Shown here piece by piece: positions 41,644 through 50,710 of a stretch of DNA of 64,000 nt. The notes under the pieces were generated by a model, which had not been told where the DNA came from, did no database searches, and was given only the letters and a program-made list of their open reading frames with translations. The stretch is from Psychrobacillus sp044762745 (lineage in GTDB: Bacteria > Bacillota > Bacilli > Bacillales_A > Planococcaceae), in assembly GCF_044762745.1 (NCBI RefSeq), contig NZ_JBIWEX010000012.1, forward strand, positions 1 to 64,000, in the 5' to 3' direction. The position numbers and the translations under genes are program-made. The number at the start of each line of letters is the position of its first letter. Position 1 is the first letter of the stretch.

Positions 41644-41716
41644 TTACCATCATTGGAAGCAGCCATTTTAGCAAGAGTTCTTTAAATCAGCAGAGTGTTT
41701 TCACTACTGAGCCAAG

Positions 41717-43255
41717 TTAAACTGGATACACCCCGTGTTTACGATCAGTGAAAACCAAATATTTCGACATATAAACATCTAAACGTGATGCAAGCTCCTC
41801 CCGCAAACGGTTTGCCTCGACAACATCATCAATAATTAAATCAGATGCTAGACGATAAATATCAATGTCTTCTCTGTATTCTTCCCGTTTTTCCGCTATA
41901 AACGCAGCTCTCTCTTCTTCTGGAAGGGAAGCAATTTTATTTGCATATACTGCGTTTACCGCGGCTTCTGGCCCCATGACCGCAATAGAAGCTGTAGGTA
42001 GCGCGATACAGCAATCTGGTTCAAAAGCTGGACCCGCCATTGCATATAAGCCAGCGCCATAAGCTTTGCGGACGATTACTGTCATTTTAGGGACAGTTGC
42101 TTCACTCATCGCTGAAATCATCTTAGCACCATGTCTAATAATCCCAGCTCTTTCTACATTTGTTCCAATCATGAAGCCCGGTACGTCGGCAAGGAATAAT
42201 AAAGGGATATGATAAGCATCACAAAGATTAATGAATTTCGCTGCTTTATCTGCACTATCATGAAATAGTACGCCGCCTTTTACACGTGGTTGGTTTGCAA
42301 TAATTCCGATTGGCTGACCGTTGATTCGTCCTAGACATGTTATAAGTTCAGGTGCAAACAGTTTCTTAATCTCACACATGGAGTCTTCATCTATTAGTCG
42401 TTCAATCAACTGATACATATCAAATGGTACATTTTGATTTTTAGGAATTAACTGCTCAATGCTTTTTTCAAAAAAAGCTGGTTCTTTTGCTTCCGCTTTT
42501 ACCGGCTTTTCAGTAAAGTTTTCCGGAAAATACGTTAAATATTTTCTAGCGTACGCAATAGCTTCTTCCTCGCTTGGTACGAGCACATCACCGCAACCAG
42601 AAACGGAACAATGCATTTTCGCTCCACCCATTTCTTCTAGGGACACTTTTTCACCGATAACCATTTCTGCCATTCGAGGAGATCCTAGATACATCGAAGC
42701 ATTCCCTTCCACCATCACCACTACATCACAGAATGCTGGAATATATGCTCCGCCAGCTGCAGACGGTCCGAATAGCAGACAAATTTGTGGTACTTTCCCT
42801 GACATTTTGACTTGGTTATAAAAAATTCGTCCAGCTCCTCGACGACCTGGGAACATTTCTAGTTGATCTGTTATGCGAGCCCCAGCAGAGTCAACAAGAT
42901 AAAGCATTGGACAGCGCAGCTTTTCAGCTGTTTCTTGAATACGGATAATTTTTTCTACTGTTCGTTTCCCCCAAGAACCTGCCTTAATAGTAGAGTCATT
43001 GGCCATGACACAAACGGTACGGCCATTTATTTTACCAATTCCAGTAACAACACCATCCGCTGGAAGATCACCTGCTAGTAAGTTGGCAAACATGCCATCT
43101 TCCGCTTTTAAACCATCATCAAATAGCAAGTTCAATCTATCTCGAACGAACATTTTCGCTTGTTCTTGGTTTTTTTTATGGTATTTTTCTTGCCCACCTT
43201 GCAAGATAGCATCTTTTTTAAGCTGGTAATCTGTTTGTGAAGCTGTCGTTGTCAT
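41717..43255 (-). CDS. yngE: Acyl-CoA carboxylase carboxyltransferase subunit (methylcrotonyl-CoA carboxylase beta-like)
   Basis: The 512-residue protein has the two-lobed crotonase-like carboxyltransferase fold: VVTGIGKINGRTVCVMANDSTIKAGSWG, the N-lobe oxyanion region GPSAAGGAYIPAFCD and the C-lobe DVPGFMIGTNVERAGIIRHGAKM, YGAGLYAMAGPAF. With the biotin carboxylase and biotinyl protein encoded upstream it should form a three-part acyl-CoA carboxylase. HMG-CoA lyase and hydratase in the same operon point to 3-methylcrotonyl-CoA; a related branched substrate such as geranyl-CoA is possible. Confidence 0.92.
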   Translation of the reverse strand: MTTTASQTDYQLKKDAILQGGQEKYHKKNQEQAKMFVRDRLNLLFDDGLKAEDGMFANLLAGDLPADGVVTGIGKINGRTVCVMANDSTIKAGSWGKRTVEKIIRIQETAEKLRCPMLYLVDSAGARITDQLEMFPGRRGAGRIFYNQVKMSGKVPQICLLFGPSAAGGAYIPAFCDVVVMVEGNASMYLGSPRMAEMVIGEKVSLEEMGGAKMHCSVSGCGDVLVPSEEEAIAYARKYLTYFPENFTEKPVKAEAKEPAFFEKSIEQLIPKNQNVPFDMYQLIERLIDEDSMCEIKKLFAPELITCLGRINGQPIGIIANQPRVKGGVLFHDSADKAAKFINLCDAYHIPLLFLADVPGFMIGTNVERAGIIRHGAKMISAMSEATVPKMTVIVRKAYGAGLYAMAGPAFEPDCCIALPTASIAVMGPEAAVNAVYANKIASLPEEERAAFIAEKREEYREDIDIYRLASDLIIDDVVEANRLREELASRLDVYMSKYLVFTDRKHGVYPV

Positions 43256-43267
43256 GTTGTTTCCTCC

Positions 43268-44062
43268 TTATTTTCCTGTATATTGTGGTGCGCGTTTTTC
43301 CGCAAATGCGCGTAAACCTTCTAATCTATCTTCAGTCGGTAGCAATTCGTTGTACGCAAGCTCTTCTATTTTCAATCCTGTGCTAAGATCTACTTCAAAC
43401 CCATTATTGATTGCAGCTTTTGCTTGGACTAATGCAAGCGGAGCGTTCTTTGCCATGGATGTTGCTATTTCTAGCGCTTTATCTAACAGGCTTTCACGAG
43501 GGACTACATATTCTAGTATTCCAAGCGCTTCTGCTTCCTCAGCAGTCAATCGCTTAGCGCTATAAATTAGTTCTTTCGCTTTTCCAAGTCCGATTAAACG
43601 AGGTAGGCGTTGTGTGCCTCCTGCTCCCGGAATAATACCTAAAGAAGTTTCTGTTAATCCTACTTTTGCTTCTAAAGCACCGATTCGGAGGTCGCAAGCA
43701 AGTGCCAACTCAAGCCCTCCTCCGAATGCAACTCCATTCAGTGCAGCAATAACAGGTTGTGGAAGAGCAGCAACTTCATTTAAAGTCTCCCCTATAGATC
43801 GAACAGCTTGTTTAACTTCGTTTTCTGTCATTGTTTTTCGCTCTTTTAAATCTGCCCCGGCGCAAAATGCTTTTTCCCCGGCACCTGTTAGAATGATTAC
43901 TCGAACTTCCGGATTGTTTCTTAAATCATTAGCAACCATTTTTAAATCATGGAGCATCTGCTTTGATAAAGCATTTGCAGCAATCGCCCGATTTAATGTG
44001 ACGATCGCAATTCCGTCACTACGTTTTTCTACTTGCATGTTTGTTAATACGGTTTCAACCAT
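43268..44062 (-). CDS. yngF: Enoyl-CoA hydratase (probable methylglutaconyl-CoA hydratase)
   Basis: Crotonase-family features are intact: oxyanion-hole segments CAGADLKER and NGVAFGGGLELALACDLR, Glu-bearing LTETSLGIIPGAGGTQRLPRLIG. The protein is about 264 residues from ATG 44062, which lies 8 nt after GAAGGAG; the start overlaps the HMG-CoA lyase stop by 8 bp, so the genes are translationally coupled. Its place between carboxyltransferase and HMG-CoA lyase fits the step 3-methylglutaconyl-CoA to HMG-CoA. Confidence 0.9.
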   Translation of the reverse strand: MVETVLTNMQVEKRSDGIAIVTLNRAIAANALSKQMLHDLKMVANDLRNNPEVRVIILTGAGEKAFCAGADLKERKTMTENEVKQAVRSIGETLNEVAALPQPVIAALNGVAFGGGLELALACDLRIGALEAKVGLTETSLGIIPGAGGTQRLPRLIGLGKAKELIYSAKRLTAEEAEALGILEYVVPRESLLDKALEIATSMAKNAPLALVQAKAAINNGFEVDLSTGLKIEELAYNELLPTEDRLEGLRAFAEKRAPQYTGK

Positions 44063-44975
44063 TGCAAACAGCTCCTTCTTCCGCATTCAAAATATCCATT
44101 TGGCGACTATTCAGCTTTTTTCCTCTTACTTTTTCAATAAGTTGGGCTGATTTCATCACTGCATCTAGATCAATTCCAGTTTCAATTCCCATTTCATGAA
44201 GCATATATAATAGATCCTCTGTCGCTACATTTCCTGATGCACCTTTTGCATACGGGCAGCCGCCCAATCCGCCAAGGGAGCTATCAAAGATTGTAATTCC
44301 CATTTCAAGTGATTTCACAATATTGGCTAGTGCCGTTCCTCTCGTATCATGGAAATGCATCGCAAGTTTATTTGCATCGAAATGAGGTAGTAGCTCCTCG
44401 AGCAATTGTTCCACTTGATTTGGCACGCCAATGCCGATTGTATCCCCTAACGAAAGCTCATCTATTCCCATGGAAAATAGACGATCGCTCACTTTCCTTA
44501 CTTGCTGCGTTGCAATCACGCCTTCATATGGACATCCAATCACTGTAGATAAATAACCTCTGACCGTTTTTCCCGCTGCTTTCGCTTCCTTAACTACTTC
44601 GCTTAGAATTGGGTACGTTTCTTCAATCGATTTATTAATATTATTTTGATTATGAGCTTCACTTGCTGACATGAAAATACTCACTTCATCTACATTAGCT
44701 TCTAATGCCCGCTCAAGTCCTCTTAAATTAGGAACTAGTGCAGCATACGTAACCCCTTGTTCCCGCTGAATTTTCCCAAGCACTTCCGATGCGTCTGCTA
44801 GTTGCGGTATCCATTTGGGATGGACGAATGAGCTGACTTCAATATAAGAAAGCCCTGTCTTTGAAAGCGAGTCGATCCAAACAATTTTATCTTCCGTTGA
44901 AATAGTTTGCTTTTCATTTTGTAAGCCGTCTCTTGGGCCAACTTCTTTTATCTTTACGCTTTTTGGTAGTTTCAA
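44055..44975 (-). CDS. yngG: Hydroxymethylglutaryl-CoA lyase
   Basis: From TTG 44975 (GGGAGG 8 nt upstream; the longer frame to 45020 overlaps the previous gene) the protein has about 306 residues. HMG-CoA lyase motifs: KIKEVGPRDGLQNEK, VSSFVHPKWIPQLAD, SLGDTIGIG, MHFHDTRGTALAN (metal His) and GGLGGCPYAKGASGNVATED with the catalytic Cys loop. It splits HMG-CoA to acetoacetate and acetyl-CoA, the final step of leucine catabolism. Confidence 0.95.
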   Translation of the reverse strand: MKLPKSVKIKEVGPRDGLQNEKQTISTEDKIVWIDSLSKTGLSYIEVSSFVHPKWIPQLADASEVLGKIQREQGVTYAALVPNLRGLERALEANVDEVSIFMSASEAHNQNNINKSIEETYPILSEVVKEAKAAGKTVRGYLSTVIGCPYEGVIATQQVRKVSDRLFSMGIDELSLGDTIGIGVPNQVEQLLEELLPHFDANKLAMHFHDTRGTALANIVKSLEMGITIFDSSLGGLGGCPYAKGASGNVATEDLLYMLHEMGIETGIDLDAVMKSAQLIEKVRGKKLNSRQMDILNAEEGAVCNG

Positions 44976-44988
44976 AGATTTTACCTCC

Positions 44989-45201
44989 CTATTCAACATC
45001 GATGAGTACATCGTCATCATTCACGAAGTCGCCTTCTTTAATATGGATTTTCTTCACTACGCCAGTTTTCTCAGCTGCAATCGGAATTTCCATTTTCATT
45101 GATTCAAGAATTACTACATCTTGCCCTTCTGTTACTGTTTCTCCTTCTGTCACTAATACTTTCCATACACTTCCTGCCATACTTGCTACGATGTTTGTCA
45201 T
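44989..45201 (-). CDS. Biotinyl (biotin carboxyl carrier) domain protein
   Basis: The 70-residue protein is a single biotinyl-lipoyl domain with the biotinylation site ESMKMEI (Lys about 35) and a preceding GSVWKVLVTEGETV hammerhead. It carries carboxy-biotin from the biotin carboxylase encoded 13 bp upstream to the carboxyltransferase. A separate small carrier gene is typical of the Bacillus yng-type operon. Confidence 0.95.
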   Translation of the reverse strand: MTNIVASMAGSVWKVLVTEGETVTEGQDVVILESMKMEIPIAAEKTGVVKKIHIKEGDFVNDDDVLIDVE

Positions 45202-45214
45202 ATTTATTTCCCCC

Positions 45215-46570
45215 TTATTTTGTTGCTTTTTGCGCTAAGTAATATTTATTCACAAAATCAGTTGTTGTATATCCAGCTAAAAATTGTTCATGGCTAACCG
45301 TTTCAATGAGCATTGGAATATTCGTTTTAATGCCTTCTACTTTGTAATTTTCAAGCGCTTCTTTCATTCGGGCACATGCCTCGCTGCGCGTTTCTCCCCA
45401 AGCGATCAGTTTGCCAATCATTGGATCGTAAAATGGTGTCACTTGCGAGCCAGCTTCTATCGCACACTCATTTCGGATACCTTTCCCTTGTGGTAGCTGA
45501 AATTCTGTTATCTTTCCAGGTGACGGGAAAAATGTTTTAGGATCTTCTGCATATATACGCACTTCAATCGCATGCCCTTTTCGTTGAACTTCTTCACGTG
45601 TAAGAGATAAACGCTCTCCATACGCCACTTTTAACTGTTGTTCTACTAAATCGAGACCAGTAATTTCTTCAGTAATTGGATGCTCCACTTGTAATCTTGT
45701 GTTCATCTCCAAAAAGTAGAAATTTTGCTCACGATCCACTAAAAACTCAATCGTACCCGCATTGGAATACCCAATATGTTTTGCTGCTTGGACAGCTGCA
45801 TCTAGCATTTTTTGACGTGTTTCTTCACTAATAAATGGAGATGGTGCTTCTTCCACAACTTTTTGGTTACGACGCTGGATAGAGCATTCTCTTTCCCACA
45901 GTGGAATGACATTTCCATGTGTGTCGGCTAGAATCTGTACTTCAATATGATGCGGATCAGCGATATATTTTTCTAAAAACATCGTTCCATCACCAAAGAA
46001 TGATTCTGCACGTTTTTTATTTCCTTCGAAAGCTTTTATTAGTTCTTCCTCGGAGTTAACGAGTTGCATACCGATTCCGCCGCCTCCCGCAGACGCTTTA
46101 AGCATCAGTGGATAGCCGATTTCTCTTCCTGCTTCTCTTGCTTGCTCCTTATTATCCAAAGCAGTATCGATCCCTTCTACAACCGGTACACCTGCTTCTT
46201 TCATCATCTTACGTGCTTCAATTTTACTTCCCATAGAAGCGATAATATCCGATAAAGGCCCGATGAATACGAGTCCTGCTTCTACACATTTCCTAGCAAA
46301 TACCGCGTTCTCTGATAAAAGACCGTATCCTGGATGTACTGCCTCTGCTCCACTAACTTTGGCCACACGAATAATTTCGTCGATATTTAAATAGCTTTGA
46401 TGTACAGGTGGCTTTCCTACGCAGTATGCTTCATCAGCTTGTCGAACGAACAAGGTCTCCGCATCTGCCTCTGAATAGATGGCAACAGTTTGAATGCCTA
46501 GATCCTTACAAGTTCGAATAATTCTTAATGCAATTTCTCCACGATTGGCGATCAAAATTTTTGAAAACAT
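45215..46570 (-). CDS. Biotin carboxylase subunit of acyl-CoA carboxylase
   Basis: The roughly 451-residue ATP-grasp enzyme shows FSKILIANRGEIALRIIR at the start, LLSENAVFARKC, the glycine-rich ATP loop KASAGGGGIGMQ, RECSIQRRNQKV, LEMNTRLQVEHP and the C-terminal biotin-carboxylase domain. It carboxylates the biotin of the small carrier protein using bicarbonate and ATP. Start ATG 46570 has GGAG 8 nt upstream; ATG 46576 is too close. Confidence 0.95.
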   Translation of the reverse strand: MFSKILIANRGEIALRIIRTCKDLGIQTVAIYSEADAETLFVRQADEAYCVGKPPVHQSYLNIDEIIRVAKVSGAEAVHPGYGLLSENAVFARKCVEAGLVFIGPLSDIIASMGSKIEARKMMKEAGVPVVEGIDTALDNKEQAREAGREIGYPLMLKASAGGGGIGMQLVNSEEELIKAFEGNKKRAESFFGDGTMFLEKYIADPHHIEVQILADTHGNVIPLWERECSIQRRNQKVVEEAPSPFISEETRQKMLDAAVQAAKHIGYSNAGTIEFLVDREQNFYFLEMNTRLQVEHPITEEITGLDLVEQQLKVAYGERLSLTREEVQRKGHAIEVRIYAEDPKTFFPSPGKITEFQLPQGKGIRNECAIEAGSQVTPFYDPMIGKLIAWGETRSEACARMKEALENYKVEGIKTNIPMLIETVSHEQFLAGYTTTDFVNKYYLAQKATK

Positions 46571-46602
46571 ATACATCTCTCCTTTTAAGTTTCTTTATAT
46601 AA

Positions 46603-47394
46603 TCAATTATTCGTAAAATTAGCTTTTCGTTTTTGTATAAAAGCTTCCACGCCTTCTTGAACATCCTTCGTCTGAAAAGCATGGCCAAAATAGGTTGCTT
46701 CCGTAACAAGACTTTCATCAAGTGGTTGTTCATATCCAACATCAATCGAGCTTTTGGCAAAAGTTATAGGAAGTGAAGAGTGTTTATTAATTTTATTTGC
46801 GATTTCCATCGCTTTCTCCAAAGACGTCCCCTTCGGAACAACGTGATTAACAAGTCCGATTCGTTCTGCCTCTTCTGCCGAGATAGACTCACCAGTAAAA
46901 ATCATTTCTTTCGCTCTTGCTTTTCCTATTAGCCGTGGCAGCCTTTGCGTCCCCCCAGCCCCTGGAAATAATCCCAATTTAACTTCTGGAAGACCGATCT
47001 GTACATGTTCCTCCGCAACTCGGATATCACAGCTTAACGCGAGTTCGCACCCCCCGCCAAGGGCAAGACCATTTATCGCCGCAATAGTCGGATGAGGTAA
47101 CCGTTCGATCTTATTTAGTGGTTCTTGAAGCCAAAGCGATTTTTGCTTTGCTTCTTCGACTCCTTTTCCAATCCACTCTGGAAATCCTTTAATATCCCCA
47201 CCAGCTACAAACGCCTTTTCGCCTGCACCTGTTAAAACTACTACTTTTACGTTAGGATCTCTTTCGATTTCATCCACGACTATGTTCAATTGTTCAATAA
47301 CATCTGCGCTTAAGACGTTCACAGGTGGATTATCGATGACAATTAGTGCGATATTTTGTTGTAATGACCATGAAACAACTTGGACTTTTTGCAT
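46603..47394 (-). CDS. Enoyl-CoA hydratase/isomerase family protein
   Basis: The 263-residue crotonase has IDNPPVNVLSADVIEQL, the oxyanion-hole segments VAGGDIKGFPEWIG and NGLALGGGCELALSCDIR, and LPEVKLGLFPGAGGTQRLPRLIG. It differs clearly from the second hydratase of the operon (43268-44062), so the cluster has two crotonases plus a MaoC hydratase. Its step may be hydration of an unsaturated acyl-CoA before or after carboxylation; the exact substrate is open. Confidence 0.9.
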   Translation of the reverse strand: MQKVQVVSWSLQQNIALIVIDNPPVNVLSADVIEQLNIVVDEIERDPNVKVVVLTGAGEKAFVAGGDIKGFPEWIGKGVEEAKQKSLWLQEPLNKIERLPHPTIAAINGLALGGGCELALSCDIRVAEEHVQIGLPEVKLGLFPGAGGTQRLPRLIGKARAKEMIFTGESISAEEAERIGLVNHVVPKGTSLEKAMEIANKINKHSSLPITFAKSSIDVGYEQPLDESLVTEATYFGHAFQTKDVQEGVEAFIQKRKANFTNN

Positions 47395-47412
47395 CGTTTT
47401 AGCACCTCGTTT

Positions 47413-48969
47413 TTATATTTTCACTTCGCTATAGTCTTGTCGTAAAACAAATTTTTGAATTTTGCCGGAAGGTGTTCGTGGTAATTCATCTACGAAAATA
47501 ACTTTTCTAGGCTTTTTATAGCTTGCTAGATTTTTTACACAATGACTAATTACGTCCTCTTCTGTTAAGTTCGATCCTTCCTTTTTCACGACAACAGCAC
47601 AAACAGCTTCTATGAACTTGGAATCGGGTATACCGATGATGGAAACTTCCTTTATCGCCTCGTGACGGTATAATACATCTTCAATTTCAGCGGCGTAGAT
47701 ATTTTCCCCACCACTTCGAATCATATCTTTTTTTCTACCCACAATCGTTAAGTAGCCGTCCAGATCAAACACGCCTAAATCCCCAGTTTTACACCAGCCA
47801 TTTACAAACGTCTCCATTGTCGCTTCGGGTTTTCGCCAATACCCTACCGAAACAGCTGGACTTTTAATGGCAATTTCCCCTACTTCCCCGACTGGTATCG
47901 GGTGCCCATCGTCATCCAATATGTTAATCTCTGTTAATGGCATTGGCTTACCTACTGTTTGTCCTTTCGTAAAAGCATCTTGTGGATCGAGCGATGCTGC
48001 GATTGGCGTCCCTTCCGTCAATCCATATACTTGAACAACACCCACATCTGGGTATTTCTTTTTTAATTGTTCTAGTGCAGAAGGCAATAATGGATCGCCC
48101 CCTGTATAAATTGTTTTTAAATTTTTCAGTTGATACGAATCAATATTATCGAAATTCAACATTTCATAAATCATAAATGGAAATAAGAAGCAATCAGTCA
48201 CTTTTTCTTGTTCAATTACGGATAGGATTCTATCAATCTTAAAACCTTGGCTTCTTGTAATGACAAGTGTTCCACCCATCAATAGTATTGGAAGTCCAAT
48301 GTCTTCCATTGCGCCTACATGATAAAGGGGACCTGTCGTCATGCCAATTTCTTGTCCTGTAAACTTCCATTTCAACGATTGCATGGCAGAAAACCAAAGT
48401 GTCGTGTCATGCGTCCAAATGGCGCCTTTTGGTCTACCCGTTGTACCTGACGTATACATTAACATGACTGGATCACTCAATTTAATATTATTTTCCACTA
48501 CTTCATCCGTAGGGCCGCTTTCTAATAGACTCCATGGCTTAGACCAATCCGGTTTTATTTCCCCTTCATTTTTCAGGCATATGTACTGTTCTACGGAAAC
48601 ATGCCCTCGAACTTCCTCCAGTTCACTTGCCAAATTAGAATGAAAGCATAATATTTTCGTTTGAGAATCGTTTAATGCATATTTTAATTCTGCACTCGAA
48701 AGTCGAAAATTAAGACGAACGGCAATTGCACCGATTTTCGCAATAGCAAAATATAAACCGAAATATTCCAGGCAATTGTAAAGCAATACGCCAACTCGGT
48801 CTCCTTTTTGGACTCCTAATTCAGCAAGCTTATTCGCGTATGCATTTGATATTGTATGGAGTTCTTTGTATGTCCATGCTTTACCCATTTCTTCTTTTAT
48901 TGCTATTTTTGCTTGATGATTGTCATTTAACACGTTTGCCATTTTCCTAGTTATAAGTCCAACGTCCAT
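47413..48969 (-). CDS. Acyl-CoA synthetase (AMP-forming), YngI-like
   Basis: The 518-residue adenylating enzyme has YTSGTTGRPKGAIWTH, QVYGLTEGTP, KTGDLGVFDLDGYLTIVGRKKD, SGGENIYAAEIE and PRTPSGKIQKFVL with the catalytic Lys. As first gene of the operon it probably activates the entry acid (for example isovalerate or another branched acid). AAAGGAGG precedes ATG 48969. A sigma-54 promoter lies about 35 bp upstream. It shares only family-level features with the ligase at 21789-23384. Confidence 0.92.
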   Translation of the reverse strand: MDVGLITRKMANVLNDNHQAKIAIKEEMGKAWTYKELHTISNAYANKLAELGVQKGDRVGVLLYNCLEYFGLYFAIAKIGAIAVRLNFRLSSAELKYALNDSQTKILCFHSNLASELEEVRGHVSVEQYICLKNEGEIKPDWSKPWSLLESGPTDEVVENNIKLSDPVMLMYTSGTTGRPKGAIWTHDTTLWFSAMQSLKWKFTGQEIGMTTGPLYHVGAMEDIGLPILLMGGTLVITRSQGFKIDRILSVIEQEKVTDCFLFPFMIYEMLNFDNIDSYQLKNLKTIYTGGDPLLPSALEQLKKKYPDVGVVQVYGLTEGTPIAASLDPQDAFTKGQTVGKPMPLTEINILDDDGHPIPVGEVGEIAIKSPAVSVGYWRKPEATMETFVNGWCKTGDLGVFDLDGYLTIVGRKKDMIRSGGENIYAAEIEDVLYRHEAIKEVSIIGIPDSKFIEAVCAVVVKKEGSNLTEEDVISHCVKNLASYKKPRKVIFVDELPRTPSGKIQKFVLRQDYSEVKI

Positions 48970-49002
48970 TGAAATTCCTCCTTTCGTCTCTCCCTTTTAT
49001 AT

Positions 49003-49020
49003 AAGCAAGTTTCATGCCAA
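49003..49020 (-). promoter_or_regulatory. Sigma-54 (-24/-12) promoter of the catabolic operon
   Basis: On the minus strand TTGGCATGAAACTTGCTT matches the TTGGCAC-N5-TTGCW consensus, with the GG and GC dinucleotides at correct 10-bp spacing. It lies 34 bp upstream of ATG 48969. A sigma-54 activator gene is encoded next door and palindromic sites lie upstream. Confidence 0.85.
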
Positions 49021-49080
49021 GTTTAAAAATGCGAGTTTTCGATACTTTGAGCCTATTTTATAAATTAGACGTAAATATTT

Positions 49081-49096
49081 TTCCGAAATATCGGAA
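49081..49096. promoter_or_regulatory. Upstream activator site 1 (palindrome TTCCGAAATATCGGAA)
   Basis: The 6-bp arms TTCCGA and TCGGAA flank AATA, centred about 75 bp upstream of the -24/-12 promoter. The core TCCGAAATATCGGA is repeated identically at 49151-49164, 70 bp further upstream. This is the layout expected of enhancer sites for a sigma-54 activator. Confidence 0.65.
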
Positions 49097-49142
49097 TTTA
49101 CTTCCCTTTATTCGATAAGATGCATTAGAATGCCTGCTAAAA

Positions 49143-49191
49143 TAAAAAAATCCGAAATATCGGAGCGCATTCCGACATTCTGGATTTTTAT
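49143..49191 (-). terminator. Terminator of the sigma-54 activator gene, containing activator site 2
   Basis: AAAATCCGAAAT-ATCGGA and TCCGACATTCTGGATTTTT form a long imperfect hairpin just after the activator stop codon, with T or A runs on both sides. Its first arm contains TCCGAAATATCGGA (49151-49164), identical to upstream site 1, so the same DNA may act as both terminator and enhancer. Confidence 0.65.
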
Positions 49192-49193
49192 AC

Positions 49194-50555
49194 TTAAGTG
49201 ATTCTATATTTTTTTATTTTCTCGTATATGGTCGAATTACTAATTCCAAGCGCTTCAGCTGCCATATTTTTATCGAATTTATAAATCATTAACATTCTTT
49301 TTATTTCTCTTTTTTCCGTTTCTTCTACTATTTCTTTTAATGTTCTCTTCTGGATTTTTTCAGAATCTCTTTTTATATATTCCGGTAAGTCATCGATTAC
49401 CAATAAGTCCTCATTTGATAAATGGACACCTGCATTCACTACATTTTCCAGTTCTCTTATATTTCCTGGCCAACTATATTTTATTAACAACTCATATATG
49501 TCATCGTGTATGGAATTCACACGTTTTCCAATTTGTGCTTTCGCTTTTTCAAAAAAATGATGAATCAGAAGTGGGATATCTTCTGTTCTTTCACGTAAAG
49601 GAGGACTTACTATTTGAATGGCATTTATTCTATAATATAGGTCTTCCCGAAATTCCCTATTTTCTATCATTTTCTCCAAAGGTCGATTGGTGGCAGCAAT
49701 CACCCGAACATTAACTTTTTTTGGTTGAAGGGATCCTACAGGTTCATACTCCCGCTCTTGTAGAACCCTTAATAATTTGACTTGCATATGCTGTGGCATA
49801 TCGCCAATTTCATCTAGAAAAATAGTTCCCCCATCTGCACTTGGAAACTTTCCTACTTTCCCACCTTTTTTAGCACCTGTAAAGGCACCTTCTTCATAGC
49901 CGAATAACTCGGACTCGATTAGATGTTCTGGGATAGAGCCACAATTCACGATGACAAATGGTTTAGTGCTACGTGAACTTAGTTGATGAATACTTTGTGC
50001 AATTATTTCCTTCCCTGTACCGCTCTCGCCCCTTATCAATACCGAAATATCTCCACCAGCCACTCTTTTCACACGTTCTTTTAATTCCTTCATTTCATGC
50101 GAGTTTCCGATTAAATCATGTAAAGAATACCTTGCCCCATTTGCTTTATCTACCACGGGCGTATACAAATTGTTCCTTGCTAATAACTCTTTAATATTAC
50201 TATTCATTTTCTTCCAATCATCTAAATCTCGAAAAATGATAGTCCCTATTGCCCCGATAATCTCCTTATCATCGAAAATCGGGATACGATTTGTAATGAC
50301 AAAACTCCCTCGTAGAAATTGTAAATCTGCCATTTCCGCTTTTCCTGTTTGAACGACAAGATGTAATCTCGTATTTTCAATATGATTAACAATATATCCC
50401 CCGATTATATCGTCTCTATTTACTTCTAAAAACTCGCAATATTTATTGCTAATATATTGTATTTTTCCATTGTTATCGATAATGACCGTTCCATAGTTTG
50501 CATTTTCAAATACGACATCAAGTAATTTATGATTAAACAATTGTCCAGATACCAT
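49194..50555 (-). CDS. Sigma-54-dependent transcriptional activator with PAS domain
   Basis: The 453-residue protein has an N-terminal PAS domain (about 10-120), then an AAA+ activator domain (about 145-370) with Walker A GESGTGKE, the sigma-54-contacting GAFTGAKKGGKVGKFPSADGG region, Walker B GGTIFLDEIGDM and the R-finger segment. A Fis-type HTH closes the protein (about 415-452; MAAEALGISNSTIYEKIKKY). It resembles RocR/BkdR-type regulators of amino-acid catabolism. It probably activates the downstream acyl-CoA operon from the two palindromes. Confidence 0.93.
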   Translation of the reverse strand: MVSGQLFNHKLLDVVFENANYGTVIIDNNGKIQYISNKYCEFLEVNRDDIIGGYIVNHIENTRLHLVVQTGKAEMADLQFLRGSFVITNRIPIFDDKEIIGAIGTIIFRDLDDWKKMNSNIKELLARNNLYTPVVDKANGARYSLHDLIGNSHEMKELKERVKRVAGGDISVLIRGESGTGKEIIAQSIHQLSSRSTKPFVIVNCGSIPEHLIESELFGYEEGAFTGAKKGGKVGKFPSADGGTIFLDEIGDMPQHMQVKLLRVLQEREYEPVGSLQPKKVNVRVIAATNRPLEKMIENREFREDLYYRINAIQIVSPPLRERTEDIPLLIHHFFEKAKAQIGKRVNSIHDDIYELLIKYSWPGNIRELENVVNAGVHLSNEDLLVIDDLPEYIKRDSEKIQKRTLKEIVEETEKREIKRMLMIYKFDKNMAAEALGISNSTIYEKIKKYRIT

Positions 50556-50663
50556 ATTTATTTCCCCCTTCTCCTTCTGAATCCTCTTACTGCCCCTTTC
50601 TTATATGATAACTGAATTTTCGACAAATGGATGTTTCATTTTTTACTAAATAGCTTTTAAACG

Positions 50664-50704
50664 AAAAAAAACAGGATGAAGTTTTTATCTCATCCTGTTT
50701 TGTC
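50664..50704 (-). terminator. Terminator of the DUF1456 gene
   Basis: AAAACAGGATGA pairs perfectly with TCATCCTGTTTT around a short T-rich loop. Confidence 0.9.
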
Positions 50705-50710
50705 GCTAGC

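Noticed and set aside
41071..41685. Open frames of about 90-100 codons on the plus strand within the tandem repeat
   Set aside because: They occur in all three frames because 103 is not a multiple of three; no ribosome sites and no family similarity.
44976..45020. Longer start for HMG-CoA lyase overlapping the biotinyl carrier gene
   Set aside because: The GGGAGG site lies inside this extension and fits TTG 44975.
47413..48969. Duplicate of the ligase at 21789-23384
   Set aside because: Both have the adenylation motifs, but the sequences differ throughout; they are paralogues of one superfamily, not a recent duplication.
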